Positions 7,612-13,698 of a stretch of 20,252 bases of DNA are shown in pieces. The translations under genes were made by a program, and so were the position numbers. The stretch is from a virus. Under the pieces are notes generated by a model that searched no databases, was not told the DNA's origin, and saw only the letters and a list, made by a program, of their open reading frames with translations. The stretch spans positions 1-20,252 of IMG/VR virus record IMGVR_UViG_3300010354_000890; one strand, given 5' to 3'. Position 1 is the stretch's first letter, and the number at the start of each line of letters is the position of its first letter.

Positions 7612-8452
7612 AATATTGACGCAGTTTGTTCATAGTATCAGGAAGTTTACTAACTGCCCAGTCCCTTTCTAAGCACCAAAAACAAGCACCGCACACAGGA
7701 ACATCCATACCCGGTTTATAAGACTCAAGTGTGGGAACCACAGGATTTATATGATTACCATCATTAATATCTCCCTCGCAACCTCTTGTGGTATTAAATA
7801 AGTCTTCTGCTCCATGAATGAAATACTGTGCAACTATCCAGTCTTTTTGCACGAATCTATACGGATGTATAAACCAAGTTCCTTTATCATGATACATAAT
7901 GTCTCGAAGAGTTCCTTGTTCAGATGTTTTATCTCGCTCTTTCATTCTATTGTCAAATACCTCGTCGCTTGGGTTCATACTTGTCCCATTAAAAATTGCA
8001 CTAAGTTTGTGCTTATATGCAACGTAACTATTAAAGCTCGATCCTTCTATTTGATCACCGCTGCGACCTTTAATTATTGGTCCTATAACACCGTATTCTA
8101 ATTCAGGAGGTATATAATTCTCATAGCGGTTACCTATAATTTTTGGAAACATAGATTTTAATTTTTGATAAACTTCATGACCTTTTGGTTCTTGCCATGG
8201 TCGTGTAGTCCAGCATCTCACAAATGTTATTACATGAATTTTACATTTATAGTTATTTTCTTTTATAATTTTACAAAGCAATAAACACAAACTTGCACTA
8301 TCTGCTCCTCCCGAAATGTTAATTCCAATTTGTCTCCATGTAAGACTAAATGGAATAGTTAAACCGCATACTTTATGAAAAACAAAATTATCGGCATCTT
8401 CAGGAAAATATTTGTATAAATCATTGTATAGTGAATTTGAAACTTCAAACAT
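7604..8452 (-). CDS. PP-loop ATP pyrophosphatase, QueC-like
   Basis: The protein of 282 residues carries the PP-loop SGGADSA at 47-53, which binds ATP and adenylates a substrate with release of pyrophosphate. Near the C-terminus are C225 (TTRGCEGD) and CGACFWCLERDW (C254, C257, C260), resembling the zinc site of QueC (7-cyano-7-deazaguanine synthase). QueC makes a nitrile from a carboxylate and ammonia. The middle of this protein is unlike what I remember of QueC, and no queD, queE or folE partner is seen, so it probably activates another carboxylate or amide. I chose ATG 8452 because GAAAGGG stands six bases before it; an in-frame ATG at 8476 would overlap the previous gene by 23 bp and has no ribosome site. 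Confidence 0.82.
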   Translation of the reverse strand: MFEVSNSLYNDLYKYFPEDADNFVFHKVCGLTIPFSLTWRQIGINISGGADSASLCLLLCKIIKENNYKCKIHVITFVRCWTTRPWQEPKGHEVYQKLKSMFPKIIGNRYENYIPPELEYGVIGPIIKGRSGDQIEGSSFNSYVAYKHKLSAIFNGTSMNPSDEVFDNRMKERDKTSEQGTLRDIMYHDKGTWFIHPYRFVQKDWIVAQYFIHGAEDLFNTTRGCEGDINDGNHINPVVPTLESYKPGMDVPVCGACFWCLERDWAVSKLPDTMNKLRQYYE

Positions 8453-8453
8453 T

Positions 8454-9842
8454 TTAAACCCTTTCAATTTTTCCATTATTAAATTTATAATTTACATAAT
8501 ACTCATTAAAATCTTGTCCCCAAATCTTATCAGTTTTTCTTATATAAGTTTGAAAAGCATCCAATATTCGTTCATAACTTAAATCATTATGACCAAGACT
8601 CTTAGCATAAGATTCTAAATTAGTGTTTAATGTGTAAACCTTAATGTCATTTAGTGCTCTTTTAGCCATATGTATATCAGTAAATAATTCTGCACAACCT
8701 GAGTTATATGATCTACGAGTAGTGTTTTCATTTCTTTTCAATCTGTTAAATGTTTCTTTTTCTAAAATTTTAGCAGTTTCATCTAAATCGTTAAGTATAT
8801 AATCTCTAAATTTTTGATTCATAAGAGACGGATTAAGATATATCGGACTATAAACCATCGATGCGTCAATACTATAAAAATCTAGCTGTAACAAACTATA
8901 AAAGATATTTTGCAAATCCATTATTTGATAAGCACTAGTAGTTATAACTGCTACAAAAACAGCAGTATTATTATACTCTCTAAAAATCTTAATATTATTT
9001 TCTAGTTTAGCCCAATCTCCTGTTCTAAAATAAGGATAAATGTTTGTTCCAGCATCAACACTTACATGAATGATAGCTTGTTTAAACGGAATTAACAAAT
9101 CATGTAACTTTTTAGGATCGAAATTGGCATTGAAATTTGAGTGGAAAGAAATTACAATCTCATTAGCAGCAGGATGCTCTTTTAATAATTCTAAAAAATA
9201 AAAAAATTGTTTTTGATTTAAAACTTCTCCCCCAGCAAATTCTACCCTTCTAATGTTTAACGCATTTTCGCACAAGTCGTGAACAATTTCTTTGACTTGA
9301 TCCAACGTAATTTCTAATTCACCGGTATCATCGTCACTTTCTCTATGTTCGGTGCGTAGTAATTGTTTTAAATCATAAAATTTTACTTCTTCATCGGGAA
9401 CATAATGTTTTAATTTACTAACCCATCCACTAGAATATACAGTACTACAATGTCTACACGCCATATTACAACTATTGCTGAATCGTAATTCTATATGTTT
9501 GAGTCCAGATAACTTAGAGGTTCCAGCCGAATATAATTTTCCATCTATAGTAGTATCATTAAAATTATATAAGTCTGATTCTGCTTCATAATCTTGCCTC
9601 ATAGACTTACTTCCTATAGCTTCGGGCTCTTTACATAAATGACATCCCCTGCTCCATTGACCATTCATCATTTCCAGCCTATGCTGAACAAATCCTTTTG
9701 AATTAAAAATCTCGCTAGGCTTAATAGACTGAGTCATAGAGATCAACTGATCTGGATTTTGCGGACAACTTGTTACAAAACCATTTTTGTAATTTATTCC
9801 GTGTAAAGTAAAATAACATAAAATAGGATCTTTAGATTCCAT
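8454..9842 (-). CDS. Radical SAM protein with degenerate N-terminal Cys domain
   Basis: The 462-residue protein has the rSAM motif CNMACRHC at 125-132 and FAGGEVL at 202-208. The N-terminal domain follows the layout of the other N-twitch proteins (C9, then CHLC at 67-70), but the usual CC pair is a single Cys in TSCPQNP (C26). The auxiliary cluster may therefore have a different ligand set or be lost. After the core Cys motif comes SSGW, as in the 9832-11241 protein, and then an acidic stretch (ESDDDTGE, about 168-175). The C-terminal part is rich in Tyr and Asn and has no Cys cluster. AAGGG lies about nine bases before the ATG. The gene overlaps the upstream rSAM gene by 11 bp. Substrate unknown. 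Confidence 0.9.
   Translation of the reverse strand: MESKDPILCYFTLHGINYKNGFVTSCPQNPDQLISMTQSIKPSEIFNSKGFVQHRLEMMNGQWSRGCHLCKEPEAIGSKSMRQDYEAESDLYNFNDTTIDGKLYSAGTSKLSGLKHIELRFSNSCNMACRHCSTVYSSGWVSKLKHYVPDEEVKFYDLKQLLRTEHRESDDDTGELEITLDQVKEIVHDLCENALNIRRVEFAGGEVLNQKQFFYFLELLKEHPAANEIVISFHSNFNANFDPKKLHDLLIPFKQAIIHVSVDAGTNIYPYFRTGDWAKLENNIKIFREYNNTAVFVAVITTSAYQIMDLQNIFYSLLQLDFYSIDASMVYSPIYLNPSLMNQKFRDYILNDLDETAKILEKETFNRLKRNENTTRRSYNSGCAELFTDIHMAKRALNDIKVYTLNTNLESYAKSLGHNDLSYERILDAFQTYIRKTDKIWGQDFNEYYVNYKFNNGKIERV
8459..8465 (-). promoter_or_regulatory. Shine-Dalgarno deciding the PP-loop gene start
   Basis: GAAAGGG on the minus strand lies six bases before the ATG at 8452. The alternative in-frame ATG at 8476 has only A/T upstream. 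The site therefore favours the shorter protein starting MFEVSN. Confidence 0.6.
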
Positions 9843-11241
9843 TAAAAATGCCCTTCATTTCTGGAAATATATTGTTAAAACTTAAATTTCTATGTGCATC
9901 TAATTTTTCTAAATATTCTTTCATTTCTGGTAGCCTCATACTCCAATCTTCACTCTCCATAAACTTAAGCATACCTTCTAGCCTATCCAGTCCGTAACCA
10001 GCTTTAAGCCATTTTTCTTTTGTAATTTTACCTTTATGCCATTCAGGAACACCAAGCTCCCAGTTATCTTCCCACCATGGATAAAATTCTTCAAACTTAC
10101 GACGACATTCTGCTTTAAACCATTTAGGCAATACTTTTACATTTAAATGTGGTGGATGATATACAAAATGATAATTTATACCCCCAGCTCCAAATGGAAA
10201 CATATTAACCTTCTTAAACCCTTGAGTTAACTTCCATTTTAAAAAATCTGGCAGGTAGTAAATATTTAATGCTTGCACTGCACAGGCAATTGTAACTTCA
10301 ACATTATCACTTGTTTCTTTATCTAATATATGAAAAACTTCATTAGTTCGTTCCCATTTACTAGGATACCTAATATATTCATTCATTTCACCTATACTAT
10401 CAACACTATAATGAAATCTTACTATTTTAAAATGCTTCCATAAATCAAATAAGTCATCTCTCCATTCCACACCATTACTATTATATCTTATTTCTAAATT
10501 AGGCGCATGTCCTTGTCTAATAACCTCTTCAAGTATATCATAATGTTCTTCAATTATTAAACTCTCACCGCCCGCAAAATATAGCTGCTGCATATGCGGA
10601 ATTTGATCATAAAATTGTTGCCAAAATACAGGATTAGTTTTATGCCAATTATAACTAGACCCATTAATACTGCCTTTATTATTCCATTGCCAAGTTTCTT
10701 TTAAACTTTTATTTTCTAACTGAGGATAAACAGCTTGCCATTCTTTAATCCACCCTGAACTGTCGTGTGGACTACACATAACACAGGCTAATTGACATTT
10801 AGTTCCAAATCTTAAATCAATATAACTTACTTTAGGAGGAATACTCCCGTCTTCTGCTGTATTTTTAATAAGATCAGGAACACTTACCCGCTCACTCCAA
10901 TATTTTGTTTCCCATTGTCTTTTACTATTGTGGCCAGCTTGTTCTTCTTTATAGCATTTAGTGCAACTTGGAGGTTCTTCTCCATTAAGCATTTGCAATC
11001 TTACATTTTTCATATAAGTGCTATTCCAGCTACTTAAAAAATCTGCTACATTTAAATTACTTGGTCTTCCTTCATCATCCTTTAAAACACCTATCATACC
11101 CCCGTGGCTTTTATCATTAGTTGGTCCTACGCTGCTAGCATTAGCTGTGCAGCATACCCGCATACTACCATCGGGACGTGTCGATAAATGAATCCATGGA
11201 AGGATGCAAAATGTTTTAGAAGGGCTATTATTTGTTGTCAT
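9832..11241 (-). CDS. Radical SAM protein with N-terminal twitch-like Cys domain
   Basis: The protein of 469 residues has the fullest N-terminal Cys domain: C12 in FCILPWIHLS, CC at 30-31 after TRPDGSMRV, and CTKC at 93-96. The core follows with CQLACVMC at 149-156, the DSSGW element, and FAGGESL at 222-228, where the usual Pro after GGE is Ser. A C-terminal HPPHLNVKVLPKWFK block is shared with the 6301-7611 protein. I chose ATG 11241 because the FCxLPW element then sits near residue 12 as in its paralogs; another in-frame ATG at 11265 would add eight residues (MRLALKKK) and overlap the previous gene further. Trp content is high in the C-terminal third. Substrate unknown. Confidence 0.9.
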   Translation of the reverse strand: MTTNNSPSKTFCILPWIHLSTRPDGSMRVCCTANASSVGPTNDKSHGGMIGVLKDDEGRPSNLNVADFLSSWNSTYMKNVRLQMLNGEEPPSCTKCYKEEQAGHNSKRQWETKYWSERVSVPDLIKNTAEDGSIPPKVSYIDLRFGTKCQLACVMCSPHDSSGWIKEWQAVYPQLENKSLKETWQWNNKGSINGSSYNWHKTNPVFWQQFYDQIPHMQQLYFAGGESLIIEEHYDILEEVIRQGHAPNLEIRYNSNGVEWRDDLFDLWKHFKIVRFHYSVDSIGEMNEYIRYPSKWERTNEVFHILDKETSDNVEVTIACAVQALNIYYLPDFLKWKLTQGFKKVNMFPFGAGGINYHFVYHPPHLNVKVLPKWFKAECRRKFEEFYPWWEDNWELGVPEWHKGKITKEKWLKAGYGLDRLEGMLKFMESEDWSMRLPEMKEYLEKLDAHRNLSFNNIFPEMKGIFNGI

Positions 11242-11584
11242 TTTTTTCTTCAAAGCTAATCTCATTCATTCCAGATTGGTTGAATGAGCATGTTGTAATA
11301 CAAACTGAAAAATGTTGTGGATGAGTAGGATCCCAACTTTTTTCAAGATCCTTGGCAAAATAATCATCGGTAATTATTTCATCTATGGTTCTATCTTTTA
11401 AATTATTCCAATTTTTCTGATAATGCATTTTAGATTCAAATTCATCAGGATATTTTATACTATGAGTCCATAAAAAACAACAAGGCCATAAAGTTTTATT
11501 TGACGCAATGTAAAGTTCATTTTGATGGACAAATTTACACTTTATAGTAGATGCTGCTTTATTAAGAAGTTCGTTTTTGCTCAT
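11228..11584 (-). CDS. Free-standing SPASM-like domain protein (split rSAM, C-terminal part)
   Basis: The 118-residue protein consists of a Cys-rich module: C16 in IKCKF, CC at 35-36 in LWPCCFLWT, and C95/C99 in VCITTC. The same order (IKCK, SLYIS, QPCCW, ICAKIC) occurs in residues 283-376 of the full-length 12308-13474 protein. It follows the 249-residue core gene with a 23-bp overlap, so the two together rebuild a normal SPASM rSAM enzyme. TAGGAT stands six or so bases before its ATG. It probably binds an auxiliary Fe-S cluster and docks on the preceding core; that is inference. The tail is acidic (EISFEEKND). A frameshift origin is possible, but the frame shows no obvious repair site. Confidence 0.75.
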   Translation of the reverse strand: MSKNELLNKAASTIKCKFVHQNELYIASNKTLWPCCFLWTHSIKYPDEFESKMHYQKNWNNLKDRTIDEIITDDYFAKDLEKSWDPTHPQHFSVCITTCSFNQSGMNEISFEEKNDNK

Positions 11585-12311
11585 TTGTAATCCTAAAAAG
11601 TTCTTTAAGCAAGTCTGCTTTAGAATGTGCTAACTCTTGTGTTGAATGTAGCCGCTTTTGATCAATAGTTGTAACTCTGGTTTCTTTGTCCTTTACTCTT
11701 TTTTTCTGCACAAATCCTAACGAATTACCTATCCCTTTTCTAGTGGCAAACTTTATACCTAACCTTTCTGCATGAGCACGAGCTAAATCTAATTCATATT
11801 CATTGTGATCAAAAACATTATACATCCATGTGGCATTAGGAAATCCTTGTTTTCCATCTTTACTACCCTGAACATACGATTCAATGTTTCTTATTATTGT
11901 TTTAAAATTAGCATTTACTCTATAGATATCATTAGTTTCTTCATAACCATCTACACAAAACCAAATGCTGCCTTTTCCAGAATCGCTGCTAAGTTTGCCT
12001 AAATTATACCACCACTTAGATGTTTCAAGACTAGTATTACTATTAAGCTCAACCCATCCATTGTTAGATATTAAATACTCTACTATACTAAAACAATCTT
12101 TATTAGCTACAGGATCTCCCAAAGCTCCACATAGTAAAAAAAATTTGTTATCTATTGATTGTTTAGTCGGAAACATATCTTTTATGTCTTGTATTGTTAG
12201 ACTAGTCAATTCATATCTTCCCATTTCTTTAGTTCTGTGACAAAGACCGCATTCTAGATTACATAAGCTAGTAATTTCTAGTTCAATAAATCTGATATCA
12301 TCTAACTTCAT
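11562..12311 (-). CDS. Radical SAM core-only protein with CGxxGDP motif (split rSAM, N-terminal part)
   Basis: The 249-residue protein has CNLECGLC at 17-24 very near the N-terminus, and CGALGDP at 61-67 where other rSAM proteins have GGEP. It is a paralog of the first 250 residues of the 12308-13474 protein: both show the IxxxHLExT or FIELEIT lead-in, CGxxGDPxA, a VDGYEETN/LDGLEDTN strand and NxxWxYxVFxHNE. Here the chain ends after a Lys/Arg-rich tail without a SPASM domain, which is encoded by the next gene (23-bp overlap). GGAG precedes the ATG by about nine bases. It is likely the catalytic half of a two-component enzyme. Confidence 0.88.
   Translation of the reverse strand: MKLDDIRFIELEITSLCNLECGLCHRTKEMGRYELTSLTIQDIKDMFPTKQSIDNKFFLLCGALGDPVANKDCFSIVEYLISNNGWVELNSNTSLETSKWWYNLGKLSSDSGKGSIWFCVDGYEETNDIYRVNANFKTIIRNIESYVQGSKDGKQGFPNATWMYNVFDHNEYELDLARAHAERLGIKFATRKGIGNSLGFVQKKRVKDKETRVTTIDQKRLHSTQELAHSKADLLKELFRITNEQKRTS
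11591..11594 (-). promoter_or_regulatory. Shine-Dalgarno of the detached SPASM-like gene
   Basis: AGGA on the minus strand, within TTAGGATT, lies six bases before the ATG at 11584 and inside the end of the core gene. It supports independent translation of the 118-residue protein. Confidence 0.5.
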
Positions 12312-13474
12312 TTGAATTGCTCCGAAAAGGCATCATATTTAGCTCCACAAATTTTAGCACAAATAGATAATTTACCATCTGCACAAGACGGTTTATTCCA
12401 ACTTTCAGGAATTAGTTTTTGAAAAAACAATCCATCTACAATTTCTTGTAAAGGATTATGAATCGCGTTTAATTTTTCTTTACCGATTTGATCTATTAAC
12501 TTCCATATTTGTGTTGATCTTGGAGTATGATACCAAATATACATTTGTCCCGCTGTCCAACAACAAGGTTGAACTATTCCTTCTGCACTTATATACAAGC
12601 TTTTTTCTTCAGAAACCTTACACTTAATGACTGCTTCGTCCCAAACTTTCTCAATTGGTTTTTTCTTACCTATATCTTTGGTAAAAAATTGAGGATATAC
12701 TTCAATGTCTTCTACTTTACTAGGTATAAACTTTACTCCTTCATCTCCTTTAGCAAATTTACTTAATTCATCTAGCACACTATTACGATATTTTAAATTC
12801 TTAGGCGCTTGGAGAAGTGCTGTAGAAATCCCTTTTCGATTTCCAGCCTGATGCATTTCTTTAGTAACACCACTTACATTACTAAAAAATCTAGCAGATT
12901 TTTTATATTGAAACTTTTCAAATTTCATTTGTTTAGACAATAATTCAGCCTGCTCTACTTGATGCTCGTTGTGAGCGAAAACTATGTAATCCCAGCGAGC
13001 ACGACCTCCGGCATCAATAAATGCTTGAGCATTGCTCATAATCTTTGACCAAATTGTATTTTGTCTATATAGATGATTAGTATCTTCAAGCCCGTCAAGG
13101 CTGAATACCACATAGCCTTTGCGACCAATGGTCTGAGCCAGCTCCGCCCACCATTCAGGCCTCTTTGCTGACCCGTTTGTATGCATACTCAGCATCATCT
13201 TAGGGTTATACTCTCTGAAATATGCAAATGTTTCTAGCGTATCTCGAGCAGCAATCGGATCCCCGTAGTTTCCACACATATACATTCTTTCTAATTGTGC
13301 AATAAACTCGGGCTTGAAGATTTGTTTTATATCATTTAAGGATAATTCTGTGCCAGGTAGTTGAGGATTATCTTCTCCTCCGTTAATATTACGGGCACAC
13401 ATTGGGCAGGCTGCATTACAAGCATCTGTCATTTCAAGATGAATTGTTTTTATTTCATCATATTTATATAACAT
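12308..13474 (-). CDS. SPASM-type radical SAM protein with CGxxGDP motif
   Basis: The 388-residue protein has CNAACPMC at 19-26, CGNYGDP at 67-73, VFSLDGLEDTN around 123-133, and a C-terminal SPASM-like domain with C285, CC at 304-305, C364, C372 and C376. This is the usual layout of rSAM/SPASM maturases that modify peptides or proteins, though the substrate cannot be read from sequence. It is the intact version of the split pair just downstream. The gene overlaps its neighbours by 1 bp (TAATG) upstream and 4 bp (ATGA) downstream. Its N-terminal half is unusually GC-rich: 62 of the 120 bases at 13081-13200 are G or C, against 18 of 60 at 12181-12240. This points to a recombined or recently acquired segment. 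Confidence 0.9.
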   Translation of the reverse strand: MLYKYDEIKTIHLEMTDACNAACPMCARNINGGEDNPQLPGTELSLNDIKQIFKPEFIAQLERMYMCGNYGDPIAARDTLETFAYFREYNPKMMLSMHTNGSAKRPEWWAELAQTIGRKGYVVFSLDGLEDTNHLYRQNTIWSKIMSNAQAFIDAGGRARWDYIVFAHNEHQVEQAELLSKQMKFEKFQYKKSARFFSNVSGVTKEMHQAGNRKGISTALLQAPKNLKYRNSVLDELSKFAKGDEGVKFIPSKVEDIEVYPQFFTKDIGKKKPIEKVWDEAVIKCKVSEEKSLYISAEGIVQPCCWTAGQMYIWYHTPRSTQIWKLIDQIGKEKLNAIHNPLQEIVDGLFFQKLIPESWNKPSCADGKLSICAKICGAKYDAFSEQFK

Positions 13475-13698
13475 TATTCCATCACTAACTTTATATCTTT
13501 TGCAGGTCCAACGCGACTAGGTAAATCTCCATATTGTTCAATATAATCTTTTATAACTACTTTATACCAATTTTGACTGTTATGGTAAGCTTGAGCATTA
13601 TATTTGTAAATATTGTTATTAGTCGCTTCTATAACACTAAGAGCACGAGCAGCTTCTTTTTGCAAATCCCTCAACTCTAAAACATCCAAATCTATCAT
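13474..13698 (-). CDS. Small hypothetical protein, 74 residues
   Basis: The protein is not recognised. The N-terminal half is predicted helical and charged (LELRDLQKEAARALSVIEA), the middle is rich in Asn, Tyr and Gln (NNNIYKYNAQAYHNSQNWY), and the end has DLPSRVGPAKDI. There are no cysteines, no signal peptide and no membrane segment. It sits between the repeat-methyltransferase gene (4-bp ATGA overlap) and the intact SPASM rSAM gene (1-bp overlap, TAATG), with AGGA six bases before its ATG, so it is certainly translated with them. It could be a partner or adaptor; a role as peptide substrate is possible but no leader or cleavage motif is seen. Confidence 0.7.
   Translation of the reverse strand: MIDLDVLELRDLQKEAARALSVIEATNNNIYKYNAQAYHNSQNWYKVVIKDYIEQYGDLPSRVGPAKDIKLVME

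Noticed and set aside
7604-8452. Complete 7-deazaguanine DNA modification system
   Set aside because: Only a QueC-like protein is present; none of the rSAM proteins looks like QueE, which is shorter and lacks the Cys-rich auxiliary domains, and no queD, folE or transglycosylase is in the window.
13461-13468. Exact T4 late promoter-like TATAAATA on the minus strand
   Set aside because: It falls within codons 3-5 of the 12308-13474 gene (Tyr-Lys-Tyr) and no gene starts just downstream of it, so it is explained by the coding sequence.
13474-13698. Calling the 74-residue protein a RiPP precursor
   Set aside because: There is no Gly-Gly or other cleavage site, no Cys/Ser/Thr-rich core and no transporter or peptidase nearby. 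Only its position suggests it, so it is listed as a question, not as an annotation.
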